Of a stretch of 64,000 nt of DNA, positions 20,680 through 32,819 are shown in pieces. The translations under genes and the position numbers were made by a program. The notes under the pieces were generated by a model. That model saw nothing but the letters and a program-made list of their open reading frames with translations. It was not told the DNA's origin and searched no databases. The first letter of the stretch is position 1; every line of letters starts with the position of its first letter. The DNA comes from Channallabes apus (taxonomy: Eukaryota > Chordata > Actinopteri > Siluriformes > Clariidae), in the NCBI GenBank assembly GCA_030522415.1, contig CM060105.1, forward strand, positions 11,512,206-11,576,205. The letters run 5' to 3'.

Positions 20680-22371
20680 CACGGGCGGGCTGGCCATCTG
20701 GAGTACCGAGAGTTTTCCCGGTGGGCCGCTGGCCAGTGTAGTCCAGCCCAGTCAGTACACAAATATATAAAAAATGACGGAAACCATAATATTGCATCTC
20801 GTTCCTAATCATATGGAGGAGTGCGCGGGCGCTGCCGACAAAGAGCGTGTTGTTGCAGGAGAGAGAGAGAGGTTGATTTTACGACAGCTGTTTACGGGAG
20901 TGTAGTCCAGTGCGGGAGATGCATTGTGGGTAATGTGGTCCGGTGTGTGTGTGTGTGTGAAGTTGAATGCGAGATGTAAGCTGGGATATAGAGTCTGAGT
21001 TTTGTATTCTTTTCACTCGTTTTTAGTTTGATTTAATAGCAGGATCTACCCGAAAGTTTGTACTATAACCTGACAATATGCAGCAAAATAAAGAACGGAC
21101 ATCGACAAGTTTGTCCATCTCAACATTACATGAATTAACGGGCTGTTACACTGCCGCGAGCAACATTAAAAACTAAGCTAACTGTTTGTTACTGCGCATG
21201 CGCATGTTTCACTCCGTCTATATTAACTAGACACCTATCCTTTTAATTTACGGAGGGAGAGATATTGATCCTTTCTCGATGCAGCGAAGTCGTTTGAGCA
21301 AATTAATAATTTTAATGAATGAACTGGAGGAAGAAGAAAAGGTGGAGCTGAAAAGTACACGAAAATAAGAAAAAGCTTTAGAGGTAAATGCAGTGAAATG
21401 CTTCAAATGAACAGATTCTGCCTTTTAAAAGGAGGAAGAAGAATACACTGGCTTTATTTTTTTAAAACCACATACTAGTATAGAAATATAAACAAAAATG
21501 TAAATAAAAAGTATCACTGAACATATATTGGGTCATATTTGTAAAAAAAGAAAAAAAAAGAAAAGAAAGGAAAGAACAATAAGTTCATTATTCAAAGTTA
21601 TTCAGATCAATGTAAAGTTAGTGTGATTTTAAAAGTGCTTTAACTCCACCTGGCACAGTTTCATCCTAGTGGAACAATCTGACTACATGTGCAGTGCCAT
21701 GGAAAAGTATTTGCCCCTTCCTGATTTTTTTCTTTGCATATTTGTAACAATTGTATGGGTGTAATTTGACCTAAACACTTTATGAGGAAAAGACAAATTT
21801 GCCTTTTTGTTTGTGAGATACCATGAACATTTGGCAGGGGGTATCATCGTGATGCAGTGTAAGATCTACCACTCATCAGTGTAAACTGTAAGTGCAGCAG
21901 GTCAGTGATGATGAACCAGTGCCTGCTGATGATGACCAACACGTCTCCCCTGATCTACCAGAGCCAAGTGAAAAGAATCACAATCAAACTGAACAGGTAA
22001 GCTGGAACAAAATTAGTAGCAGCATTAACTCCTGCTAGTAATTATTATGGTAGACAATATTAATTAAAAAGTAATGCTGCTACTGAATTTATTTCAGCTT
22101 ACCTGTTCAGTTTTATTGCCATTCTTTTTAAAATATTGTCTTTATAGATTTATATGTAGATTTATATTTAACTTTGTTTCACTAATATGACCCAATATAT
22201 GTTCAGTGACACTTCAAATAATATGTTTAAATAGCATTGCTTTCCGTATTGTGTTATTTTTTTATACTAGTAACTGGTGTTAAAATATATCTCTACATTA
22301 ATGTGTATTATGATGTGGGCTGCTGTGGGCCAGAAAGTCCAGGGCCACTTTTTGGTCCCAGTCCGCCCCTG
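20680..22371. mobile_element. Non-autonomous hAT element with exact 8-bp duplication
   Basis: Ends CACGGGCGGGCTGG and (reverse-complemented) CAGGGGCGGACTGG, flanked by ACTGAAAG on both sides (20672..20679 and 22372..22379). An exact 8-bp duplication with CAGGG-type ends is typical of hAT elements. No transposase frame. The interior has a large inverted repeat: 21470..21545 pairs with 22170..22272, and ctgaacaggtaagc at 21991 pairs with gcttacctgttcag at 22098. Confidence 0.85.
21692..21830. repeat. Tc1-like terminal fragment inside the hAT element
   Basis: Begins CAGTGCCATGG and continues aaaagtatttgccccttcctg, a style of end common to fish Tc1-like elements and similar to 29798..29840. Only one end is present. 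Confidence 0.5.
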
Positions 22372-22379
22372 ACTGAAAG

Positions 22380-23161
22380 TCTGAGGCATAAGAGCCTCAG
22401 ATTGGGGAACTGGGGAGAGGTCCTGAATGTATAGGGGAGGGTGAAAAATTTGCATTTGAATGTTGTCTGGCATTGTGAAGCACACACAGGACGCAGCAGT
22501 GGTTCTCAAACATTTTCTGTTATTCCCCACTTAAGGGAGTGGGAGAATTTTCAAGCCCCACTTGTCAAAAAATTTGAACGAAATCGGCCAAGTTTACTAT
22601 TTATTGAAATATAAATTTCTAAACCAATAAGATCAAATAAGACCAAGTTGAAAATATATAGAATACACATGCAATTATTAGAACAGGCTTAAATATTATT
22701 TAGTACAACAAAACTTCTCCGCGCTCTGGAAAACTTTATTAGACTATGTAGGAAAATAAAAAGGAGGATAACGATACCGGCTTTATATTAAATTAACAAA
22801 TATTGTATTTGTAAATCATCAGCACTCGTGTTTTTGCGTTATTATAAATAATGAAATGCAGTAGGCTGTTATGGTCATTATAATTTTCTTTAATAATGAT
22901 TCATTCTATTTTTTTTATTCTGATAGTTTACTCAATTTGCTTTTTGGTTATTTATATATTTAAATTGGGATGCCTTCTACTGTTACAAATTTAACTCTTG
23001 TCAAAATAATAAAAATGTTTCTTACAAGCCCTTGTGGTGTTGTTTGTGCTGTTCTTTAATAATACAAATAATCAGATACAAACAGTCTTTCTAAATGAAA
23101 ACTAACCAAAGTTTTTTTTATTTTGCTCAGCATACTATAGAAAAAACAGCAAACAAAAACA
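22380..23161. other. Foldback interior right of the hAT element
   Basis: No gene. About 22540..22650 repeats part of the arm sequence (ttttcaagcccc, aaatataaatttctaaacc), showing an extra partial arm copy here. The rest is AT-rich. Confidence 0.45.
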
Positions 23162-23337
23162 TCGTGCCTGGTATAGGTTTAATATTCAGTGCGCACCGTT
23201 TGTACATCTGTTATTTTGCAACTATATAAGAACACTCAGAAATACCTTTTATTTGGGGTTAAGTGACTGATGTGCCTAACATCTTTCAGCTGAGCCTCGT
23301 TTCATTGAATAATCCACCACTTTTCATCAGTATAATG

Positions 23338-23368
<31 letters not shown>

Positions 23369-23515
23369 CGTCACTCCCCTAAATTTAAAGAATACAAACT
23401 GGTTGCATGCGAGTTTGCTGTTTTTCCTATAGTATGCTGAAGCAAAATCAAAATAAAACATTTTATTTTGTTTTATTTTTATTTTGCTATAATTAAAATA
23501 AAAAATTTTAAAACA

Positions 23516-23588
23516 GTATCACTCAGGGTTCGAACCCGTGTCCCCCGCGTGAAAGGGCACGGACTAACCCGCTGAACCACTCAGACAC
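23516..23588 (-). other. tRNA-like sequence 2' (right arm)
   Basis: Minus-strand partner of 20063..20137, with box B GGTTCGAACCC. Here the D-arm region reads GTGGTTCAGCGGGTTAG, closer to a real tRNA than the left-arm copy, but the anticodon stem is poorer. Confidence 0.5.
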
Positions 23589-24087
23589 TTAGAGACAGCG
23601 CACCCCAGATTGTAAATAGCACCCATTCCTCCATACTGTTCTTTACAGATTTTCCTTATCATAACATGCGTTAGATAGTTTTTTTTATCACTCTATACAC
23701 AATACTGCTATTTTTATAGATGTTGAGCATCGTGAGCAAGCCCAAGATCATATTAACGTTAATTATCACCAGCCGGCATGAATAGGCGGACTCACGAGTA
23801 ACGTGAGTTGGGCGCACACCCATTGATTTGACTATGGTTAATCGCTCACTCCGTAGGCTCCCTGAATAGGCGGGAAAGGGATGGAGCCACGTATTCGTGC
23901 CGGCTGGAAAAAAGAAAAAACTAAACAGATCTAACAGATGAGGACTCAGATTAATGTGCAAAAAATATATAATAAAACTATATAAGTCTACATAGCCTTT
24001 ATAAGACTCTACCTTGAGCGCACTTAAAACAGTTTATTTAGTTTTATCTTAATTTTGCTATAATTAAAATAAAACAATTTTAAAACA

Positions 24088-24158
24088 TCACTCAGGATTC
24101 AAACCAGCGCTTTGTAGATCTCTGGCCGAGCGCTCTAACCGCTACACCAAGCAGGCAC
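24088..24158 (-). other. tRNA-like sequence 1' (right arm)
   Basis: Minus-strand partner of 19544..19616, with GTGCCTGCTTGGTG at its start and GGTTTGAATCC as box B. Confidence 0.5.
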
Positions 24159-24645
24159 TTAGAGACAATGCACCCCAGTGACGTTAATAAGCCACTCGAC
24201 TTCTTTGAAAGCAAGCTCTAGATAAGTGACGAAGTAAGCCTGTTATAATAATAACTTGGTGTTATTTGATCTTATTGGTTTAGAAATTTATATTTAAATA
24301 AATAGTAAACTTGGCCGATTTCATTATAATTTTGTTTGATGAGTGGGGCTTGAAAATTCTCTTGAAAAATATGGTCATTTATTTCAGTTAATAAATCTAC
24401 TATAAATTTTTTTTTACTCATTATTGTACAGTACACATCAATAGCTCTGGTTCAGATTTTTCATGTTTGTTGTGGAAATTACCATCACTGTTGTATTTAC
24501 TGCGATGAATGAAAATGTCAATTTGCACCACCTGGCGGCCATTTTACGAATGACTTTGAAATGCAACTGATTTATTTTGGCCGCTGTTGCCTTTAAACGG
24601 CGGTGAGCGCGACGGAATGGTTATTCCGATTGAGTAACCACAGTA

Positions 24646-25148
24646 GTGATACTCCCTGATAGCTAGCAGCACAGTCAAAAACCACCCTCAGTTTTTTTCT
24701 TTTGAGGATGATATATGCCATGGTGAGCTATGTACCACACCTGGCCATCTTGTCGATCCAAGTGAGGTGTAGGAACCCTGACTGCATAACCCTTTTTAAC
24801 ACTAGAAGCACCGAGCAGCGGTCATGTGACAGCAAGGGGGAAAAAAAAAAAAAAAAAAAACTTCACACTCGATCAAAATCCAGGACCCTCCTTTCATGAC
24901 TTTTCCTAGATCAGTAAGCTTAATCACCCAGCATACTTAAATTTTTAAAATCGCACCTGTAAAAGCCAGTATAAAGCTATTTTGCTCTTATTTACGTGAA
25001 ATCGCTGACAGCTGCATGGCAGCGTGATGTTTCCTGCCTTTTCCAACCTGCGATTCTCATTTCTCTCAGCAGAAGGCGCAAGGGATCGCGCATACTATCT
25101 ATGCGTCATTCAGTGCATCTATCTCAGGTTTCATTCATTCCATATATG

Positions 25149-25210
<62 letters not shown>

Positions 25211-25249
25211 ATTATATCAATTTCACGGAAGCATATGCTTCGCCATATG
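24646..25249. other. Unassigned spacer with A-run and TA microsatellite
   Basis: An A-run lies at 24841..24860 and TA repeats at 25154..25208. Short frames here are low-complexity artefacts. I see no gene. Confidence 0.5.
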
Positions 25250-26380
25250 ACAATTCGCCATTCATTCCCGCATTGATAATCAGCGATATTTTATAAGGAG
25301 ATTTAGGTCTACTTAATTTTATAACATTTTAAGAAAATTCATTAGTTCGTTCATTCTATTTGAAGCTTCTGAAGCTTCGGATGTTTTTTTTTGTTTAGAT
25401 TAGTTCTGAACTCGCTTCCGTGAAACTATCGCTAAAACAATGTACTGAGCCCTCCTGAGGATATAAAGCTTTAGTATTGTGTTTGAATAAATAATCAGAT
25501 CTACCACAGCAGATAAGAAACTATGCTATGTCATAACCGAAGCAATCACCACGATTATGCCTCGTTTCGTTCGACGGGAACGTGGTTCACTTGGCCGCGG
25601 TGCATTATAAACCTGTGGAATGTTTCACTGTTTATGCTCACATAAGAGTAATAAAAGCGAGTGAAATGTGGAAATGATGTGTGGCAACTAAATGAGAACT
25701 AAACCAAAGATTTCGGTAACTCCACTGAGTGTAACATCTGCATAGTGACACTGAACAACTTCACTTTTCCGTTTACCTCTGAAAAAAAAAAAGCTGTGTT
25801 TTGTTTGTTTATATTTAGAATTTTTATAACAGTCAAAGAAGTATGCGCGCGCACGCACACACAGACACACACAGACTCCACTGAGCCTTCGGGTAACATC
25901 GAATCATCGTCGGTATACAAATGAGTCAGGACGTAGCCTAATGTGGTGTCGTGTCGGGTTTCAGCGGTCACGGAGTGGGAAGAAGCTGCAGTGACAGTAA
26001 ACAGCTGAACAACTTCACTTTACCGTTTACCTCTGAGAAAAAAAAGCTGTATTTTGTTTGTTTATATTTAGAATTTTTATAGTAGTACGAGAAAGTTACA
26101 GTTTGGTCTGTGTACTGTAGTTCGCACCCTTGTAGAGAATAAATAAATGAATAACACCTTCATATCCCCTCTCAAGAGAGTGCCATAGTGCATTGTTAGT
26201 TTTAATGATTTGGCTGAAACAAATTATCCCTACATAAGTACCCTCACACCATTGATCATGAGTTTCAGCTCAAACTAATTCTATACTTGTAACAAAAAAT
26301 GTAGATGCAGATTCCAAATGTGTATTTATATAATAGACAGACAGACAGACAGATAGATAGATAGATAGATAGACAGATAA

Positions 26381-26445
<65 letters not shown>

Positions 26446-26563
26446 GATAGAGCGCACCCTCAAATAAATGCACATGTTAATATATTCCTAAAATGTATAT
26501 ATTACAAGTTGATAAGCTGATCTGCGGTAGCGAAAAAATCCGCTGAAAAAAGGACACGCGCAC

Positions 26564-26597
<34 letters not shown>

Positions 26598-27015
26598 CTC
26601 CCTTGAGCCCTGTGTCTGTCGGATTTCAGCGGTCACAGGGTGGAAAGACTTTGAAGCAGTTTATATATGAATCTAAGCTTGAACTTATCAGCATTGTAAA
26701 TATATAATTCTTTTCAAATAAAATCGCTATTACTTGACCCTGAAGTTTAGTTTAGCACACACAAAAAACAGAAAAGTCATTTCTGGTAAATCAACGGCAT
26801 GTGTAGTTTATTTACAGTAATTCATTAAATAATTAATATACATTGTACAGTACACGGTAAACACGAGAAAGATTACAAAATGAAAAGACAAACTACAAAC
26901 TGTCTACTTTATAAACATCTTAGTATGTGCGTCGAGATGCTCAAAACCCTTGCATGTTGCCGCTCCATTTTTTGCTTCCAAGTGGAAGTATTGTTATCAC
27001 CATTCAAAGGCTTAC
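25250..27015. repeat. Fragment of the large-element family (R7 and R1 blocks)
   Basis: 25250..25470 matches 3640..3900 and 51110..51250. 25476..27015 matches R1 in elements A and B, and here the R7/R1 junction is uninterrupted (gctttagtattgtgtttg). Neither terminus of the family is present. A long GATA-type repeat lies inside. Confidence 0.65.
26334..26450. repeat. GATA/GACA tetranucleotide microsatellite
   Basis: About 29 units of gata with a few gaca units at the left side. The other R1 copies have only three or four gata units followed by GT repeats, so the array expanded in this copy. Confidence 0.9.
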
Positions 27016-27143
27016 AATTCATTTAGCCTAAGTAAATGAATATAGTAAAATTCTGTTTTATACTATATCATAAACCAAATCTAAGCTAAACGTTACATTT
27101 TTAAGTTCTTGTCCAGTTAGCAGGAATCCCCTATAGTAAGGGC

Positions 27144-27209
<66 letters not shown>

Positions 27210-27665
27210 AGCCCTTTTTAGTATTCATAAGACAACCTTTCAGTTTTTTAAATATTCTAGTTACAGTGTGATAAGTCTTACTTTAGGTTCAATGTTTTTG
27301 AGAATTAGAACATCCAGCTAAGATAAATGTTATGTCGTTGCTTAATAAAAATCTGGAATAAGAATATTCCATTTTATTTTGTTCTATTTATTTCTGCTTC
27401 ACTGTTTATGAGCAAAATTCACAATGTTGAATGGAACTTGTGTTTGTAAGCAAATGAAAATCAAGTCGGCAGATGTTCAGGGAACAAAACGTATGGCATC
27501 TGCTAGAAATCTAGACGAATTGTAAGCCTTTGAATGGTGTTAAAAATACTTGCAAAACAAGTATTGCAGCCATACATTGGAGGGAACTTCTGAGGTGGTC
27601 ACCCACACGGAAATAACCTATATAAACATATATGTTTCAATATAGGTTTTGATATAGGTATTTAA
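27016..27665. repeat. Inverted junction with TA repeat and inverted R6/R1 pieces
   Basis: caccattcaaaggcttacaa (about 26998..27017) is met again inverted at 27520..27540, and 27520..27600 is the inverse of the R1 3' part. 27210..27360 is R6 inverted. TA repeats at 27148..27203. This is a rearranged, partly palindromic end of the family fragment. TTAA at 27662..27665 is the piggyBac target. Confidence 0.5.
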
Positions 27666-28207
27666 CCCTCTGAGGTCCGCGAACACATATATGCGTTTTG
27701 AGGGGTTTTCTCCTGATGACGCAAATAAGAACTTAAATTACGCTTTCAGTTTTGATCGTACAGACAAGATCTATATATTAATCGAATCTGTAAAGTGTCT
27801 ACTTTTTTTTTGTATGCACACATGTTAAAAATAAAACTTTGCGCATTAATAAAATAAATAAAATAAACCGGGTGTGCTTTCAGCCGTCTCAGTCTCCGCG
27901 AAAATCTTTTTGAAACACGTCACTAAAATGAACTGAAACTCCGCGAATACTGCACTCACAGACATGAGAAATATATCTATAGACAGCTTAAAGGGTCTAC
28001 TTTTAAATGATGCAAGTCACAGTGAAAACAAATAATCTGTTTTTATGTAATCTGTATGAAAGTAAGGAGTGGTACAGATTCTCGTGTATAGGCTCATTAC
28101 AGCTAATGCGCTCCCGCCTCCCTGAGGCAGGTAATCACGTACACACCCCTATGGCATAAAACAACAAGCTTCATCATAGACTTACTTACTGTTTCTGCGT
28201 TTGAATG

Positions 28208-28736
28208 ATGTCACGCTACACGGGTGAAGAAGCGCTTTAGATGGTTCTGGACAGCAATGAAGAATTTACTTTCTCATCAGAGGAAGAGCAAGACTCAGAC
28301 GAGGAACGGCTTTATTTTGAACAACGTCTGGACTCAACGGAGGATGTAATTCCTGACGAGTAAGTCTTTTATTCCCACCATCATTGCTCTATATTTTATA
28401 TGTACATTTGGAAAATACTAAATACCAGCAAGAGTAAAATTGGTTAAAATATTAAATATGTACATTACTTACAAGCCCGCAATAAAATCTGATTACGATC
28501 TGTCTAAAGTATTATTTATTTATTTATTTATATACACACACGTGTTTTGTATTGTTTAGACCGTGTTTCAGATGGTCAAATTGTTCACCAGCTATTGTTT
28601 GTGAATGATTGTATGCGCGTCCATTCTTCAAGTTTCAATTTTCTTTTTTGTTTAGGACTGTGGCTGCATCACTGGCGCCGTGCACAAGAAAGTCATGTGA
28701 GTGTCATTCAGTTTCGAGTTCGCTGGAGAACCACGA
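28208..28736 (+). pseudogene. piggyBac-like transposase N-terminal exons
   Basis: Exon 1, 28208..28359, reads SRYTGEEAL, stop, then MVLDSNEEFTFSSEEEQD and RLDSTEDVIPDE. It ends at a GTAAGT donor. The acidic Ser/Glu leader fits the N-terminus of piggyBac-type (PGBD) proteins. TAG at 28238..28240 breaks the frame after ten codons. Exon 2, 28656..28736, follows tttag, continues in phase (TVAASLAPCTRKSCECHSVS) and ends at GTAAGT. No DDD catalytic region follows, so the protein is inactive. Confidence 0.6.
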
Positions 28737-28903
28737 GTAAGTGCACATGCAGTACATCATAGATGTTAGTTAAATATAAATATATTATATAAATATATAA
28801 TACAATATATTCATCATAGTAAACTGTAGTGTATTGTAGAAAAATGTAGCACAGTATTGGTAAAGTCATTTGTTCTGGTAATTACAAAGAGCTGTTGTTG
28901 TTT

Positions 28904-28908
<5 letters not shown>

Positions 28909-28999
<91 letters not shown>

Positions 29000-29000
29000 T
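28909..29000. repeat. TA microsatellite
   Basis: Nearly pure TA for about 90 bases inside the piggyBac derivative. Confidence 0.95.
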
Positions 29001-29797
29001 CTTGTTAGCTATATTTTTTGTTATAGTGACTGCAGTAATGCTGCTAAAAAGTCAACTTTGATTGTTCCTAATAAACTGTTTAACTGAACTCACAAATGAA
29101 TCTCAAGATTTTTTTGTGTGTGTCAAATACATTCTCAAATAACCTAAGCACTGAAAATATATAAACTTATTTTAATCCTCAGATTCTTTCTTGTAACTCT
29201 CCTCTCTCAGTCACATACCTGTCTGATGGCTCATTATGCAGATCAGTATGTAGGCCTTTGTCTTCTCAGGTGTGAATCACTGCATTAGTAATGATAGATC
29301 ACGCCTTCTCGCATAGACCCTTTACACTCAAAAAGTGACTTAAAAAGTGTTAATCACTATATTGTTTTCAGTGAGCAAGTAAACAAGATCATTTTCACAT
29401 CATTTTGAAGCAAAAACACTAGTCCACCAGCCCTTGTGAAACAATGTCTTGTGAACAAATTGTCTGTATGAGTTTCATGGCCTTATTTCAGCTACTTTTT
29501 TTTTCCACAAAACTTACTAACCACGCATAATATTTTTTTCCTAAAAAATGCAAACACATACATTCATTTTCATCACGTATTATTGTAGAACAGTTTGTAC
29601 TGATTACAAGAAAAATACAGGTTGGTCAATAATATATTATAAGTAGCTGAAAAAAGCACAAATATCAGAGCATGTCCAAACATCTGAAGGGCCCCAAAAT
29701 CACCTCGGACCTCAGAGGGTTAATATATGTGACATATATAAAATTGACCGTTTTCCTATATTATATGTACATATATGCGTGCATACATGCGTACATA

Positions 29798-31418
29798 CAG
29801 TGGTGTGAAAAACTATTTGCCCCCCTCCTGATTTCTTATTCTTTTGCATGTTTGTCAGACAAAATGTTTCTGATCATCAAACATATTTAACTATTAGTCA
29901 AAGATAACACAAGTAAACTCAAAATGCAGTTTTTAAATGAGGGGTTTTATTATTTAGGGAGGAAAAAAATCCAAACCTACATGGCCCTGTGTGAAAAAGT
30001 AATTGCCCCCTGAACCTAATAACTGGTTGGGCCACCCTTAGCAGTAATAACTGCAATCAAGCGTTTGCGATAACTTGCAACGAGTCTTTTACAGCGGCTC
30101 TGGAGGAATTTTGGCCCACTCATCTTTGCAGAATTGTTGTAATTCAGCTTTATTTGAGGGTTTTCTAGCATGAACCGCCTTTTTAAGGTCATGCCACAAC
30201 ATCTCGATAGGATTCAGGTCAGGACTTTGACTAGGCCATTCCAAAGTCTTCATTTTGTTTTTCTTCAGCCATTCAGAGGTGGATTTGCTGGTGTGTTTTG
30301 GGTCATTGTCCTGCTGCACCACCCAAGATCGCTTCAGCTCGAGTTGACGAACAGATGGCCGGACATTCTCCTTCGGGATTTTTTGGTAGACAGTAGAATT
30401 CGTGGTTCCATCTATCACAGCAAGCCTTCCAGGTCCTGAAGCAGCAAAACAACCCCAGACCATCACACTACCACCACCATATTTTACTGTTGGTATGATC
30501 TTCTTTTTCTGAAATGCTGTGTTACTTTTACGCCAGATGTAACGGGACACACACCTTCCAAAAAGTTCAACTTTTGTCTCGTCGGTCCACAAGGTATTTT
30601 CCCAAAAGTCTTGGCAATCATCGACATGTTTTTTAGCAAAATTGAGACGAACCTTAATGTTCTTTTTGCTTAAAAGTGGTTTGCGCCTTGGAAATCTGCC
30701 ATGCAGACCGTTTTTGCCCAGTCACTTTCTTATGGTGGAGTAGTGAACACTGACCTTAATTGAGGCACGTGAGGCCTGCAGTTCTTTAGATGTTGTCCTG
30801 GGGTCTTTTGTGGCCTCTCGGATGAGTCGTCTCTGCGCTCTTGGGGTAATTTTGGTCGGCCGGCCACTCCTGGGAAGGTTCACCACTGTTCCATGTTTTT
30901 GCCATTTGTGGATAATGGCTCTCACTGTGGTTCGCTGGAGTCCCAAAGCTTTAGAAATGGCTTTATAACCTTTACCAGACTGATAGATCTCAATTACTTT
31001 TGTTCTCATTTGTTTCTGAATTTCTTTGGATCTTGGCATGATGTCTAGCTTTTGAGGTGCTTTTGGTCTACTTCTCTGTGTCAGGTAGCTCCTATTTAAG
31101 TGATTTCTTGATTGAAACAGGTGTGGCAGTAATCAGGCCTGGGGGTGACTACAGAAATTGAACTCAGGTGTGATAAACCACAGTTAAGTTATTTTTTAAC
31201 AAGGGGGGCAATCACTTTTTCACACAGGGCTATGTAGATTTGGAGATTTTTTTCTCCCTTAATAACGTAAACCTTCATTTAAAAACTGCATTTTGTGTTC
31301 AATTATGTTACCTTTGACTAATAGTTAACTGTTTTTGATGAGCAGAAACATTTAAGTGTGACAAACATGCAAAAGAATAAGAAATCAGGAAGGGGGCAAA
31401 TAGTTTTTCACACCACTG
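29798..31418 (-). mobile_element. Tc1-like transposon
   Basis: Ends CAGTGGTGTGAAAAAC in inverted orientation, with TA at 29796..29797 and 31419..31420. Length 1.62 kb, normal for a Tc1-like element. It encodes one transposase on the minus strand, now broken. It is inserted in an AT-rich ac-tatatg minisatellite whose units continue on both sides. Confidence 0.92.
30016..31039 (-). pseudogene. Tc1-like transposase, one stop and one frameshift
   Basis: Starts MPRSKEIQKQ at 31039. The N-terminus holds the paired-like helix-turn-helix DNA-binding region (KGYKAISKALGLQRTTVRAI) and a GRPTK hook. The catalytic DDE part shows WTDETKVE, then QQDNDPKHTS, then SPDLNPIE, so all three acidic residues remain. 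The stop TGA at 30722..30724 falls between the two domains and is in frame with both sides, so it looks like a CGA to TGA change. Near the end an extra base (GAGCCGCTG) shifts the frame and makes an early stop at 30089; the natural stop would be at 30016..30018. The enzyme cuts and pastes DNA at TA sites in active relatives; this copy is dead. Confidence 0.92.
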
Positions 31419-31680
31419 TATATGCGTGCATATATATAGACATATATGTGACATATATAAAATTGGCCATTTTCCTATATTATATGCACATATATGCGTA
31501 CATATATAGGTATATATATGCACGTATATAGGTACATGTATGCACGTATATATGTACGCAAATATGTCCACATTACTAAAATCTAGGTAAACATAGGTGC
31601 ATACAGGCACACGTTTATATGTGTGCATATATGCACCTATATGTTTACCTAGATATTATTAAATTACAAAAATTCATATG
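31419..31680. repeat. AT-rich minisatellite and hairpin
   Basis: Continues the sequence at 29724..29797 (gacatatataaaattg, cctatattatatg), so the Tc1 element split a duplicated unit. A hairpin lies at 31579..31660: aatctaggtaaacata faces tatgtttacctagat. Confidence 0.6.
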
Positions 31681-32814
31681 CTAGACAACAAAGAAAAGCC
31701 CAAAATGTAGAAATTAAAAAAAATTATTTTCTTAAGAACAATCACATAGCATAAACAAAAATATAGTACAAGAACAAAAATAAGACAAGAAACTGAACAG
31801 GAAGAAAAATATATATTTTTTGAGGACCTTCTCAGCTCAGTGAGCTTTGAATTGATAGATGTGCCCATCTGCCCTCGGGTGGCTGCCGGCCACTTCTTCA
31901 ATGTTGCATCTAGAGAAGACAAAAATAATGAGACAGTATAATAATAATAAATGATTATTTATTAAAACTTCAGACAACAACAATTAGTGCCACGAGGTTA
32001 TTTGCAACACTATATGTTCTACAAACACTATATGTTCTACAAAATAGAGGACTACACACCTTACAGCGCAATATAATGTGGCTTTAGAAGAGGAAAGGTA
32101 GGATTAAGAAGTGAGCAAGTGATGAATTAGTATTATAGGTCCCAAGCAGATACAGTAACAATAATGGGTGCCCTACCTTATGCAGTCTCCATTGATGGCT
32201 AATAAACATTGATACAAGTAGGCTATGGTTAAAGTGGTGAACTTATAAAGTCTTAAATGTTTTGTTTTCCCTTCTCAACACATTATGCATTTACTCACCA
32301 ATAATGGCTACCTTTTTAATTTGGTCAAGTCTCCAAGTCGAAGGTGCCCAGCAGCAGATTCCTTACCATGGCAGTAGCAGAGGTGGCAAGGCGGGCTGCT
32401 CTCCACGCTTCTGCCTGGCAAAACACCCCAGAGCCCTTTAACTTCAATCTGAAAAATAATTTCACATCACAATATTAATTTATTGGCAACTTTTAGAAAC
32501 TTTTCATGTTTCATACTGATTCTTATGTTTAGCTTCCCAATAGTTAATAGGATTTTATGTATAAATGCAGATTAATGATAAAGATACATGCAGGGTAAAA
32601 CTGCAACAGGAACAGTACAAAATAAAAACTGAAAAAAGACGGACATTCAGAGTAAAACAGTGCAAGAGAAAAAAAAAACATACAAGCAGGGTAAGCATTG
32701 GTCGGAGCAATGTCCAAGCAGTGTAGAGAAATATTTCTGTACGACTTCATTGTTTTGTGCTGTGTAGTATAGTATTGTAATACCTGATCAGAGTGATCAA
32801 TTCCCCATGTGTTG
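31681..32814. other. Spacer with one candidate exon
   Basis: Mostly AT-rich with no long frame. Not obviously repeated elsewhere in the window. The minus strand holds the candidate exon described separately and a possible partner ending at 31909 (tctctag, then ATGCAACATTG) that reads KKWPAATRGQMGTSINSK. The last five bases before 32820, GTTGT, are the LTR element's target duplication. Confidence 0.35.
32367..32448 (-). other. Candidate 82-bp exon of unknown gene
   Basis: On the minus strand attttcag precedes ATTGAAG, and GTAAGG follows GCCATG, both good splice signals. Joined to the segment beginning at 31909 the frame stays open. Translation is not recognisable. Could be chance in AT-rich DNA, or part of an unrecognised gene or transposon. 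Confidence 0.22.
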
Positions 32815-32819
32815 GTTGT

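Larger units (their letters stand above)
19060..24643. mobile_element. Foldback element with 1.4-kb inverted arms
   Basis: The left end CAGTGGTTACTCAATCGG and the right end, reverse-complemented, CTGTGGTTACTCAATCGG are both flanked by TA. The arms (19060..20482 and 23162..24643) are inverted copies along their length. Between them lie a T-run, a hAT element (20680..22371) and 0.8 kb of related debris. No transposase is visible. The TA flank and CAGTGG ends recall Tc1/mariner-type non-autonomous elements, but such long arms are unusual. A third arm lies at 41008..41961 and a fragment at 98..212. Confidence 0.75.
23162..24643 (-). repeat. Foldback right arm
   Basis: Inverted partner of 19060..20482, beginning at catcgtgcctgg, which mirrors ccaggcatgatg at 20471..20482. 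Differences are scattered substitutions and small indels. The CA repeat at 23338..23364 mirrors the GT repeat of the left arm. Confidence 0.8.
27666..29719 (+). mobile_element. piggyBac derivative, internally deleted
   Basis: Both ends read CCCTCTGAGGTCCG inward, and TTAA flanks each side (27662..27665 and 29720..29723), the signature of piggyBac transposition. The interior keeps the first exons of a PGBD-type gene but not the catalytic core; a long TA repeat (28909..29000) takes up part of the space. It could only be moved by a transposase supplied elsewhere. A related, divergent fragment on the other strand surrounds L2 copy 3. Confidence 0.9.

Noticed and set aside
26270..26473. Serine/tyrosine/leucine-repeat frame
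   Set aside because: Translation of the GATA array.
28857..29087. Open frame of alternating Ile-Tyr residues, and similar frames at 24996..25296
   Set aside because: Translation of TA microsatellites.
30170..30439. Plus-strand frame across the Tc1 transposase
   Set aside because: Antisense shadow of the DDE domain.
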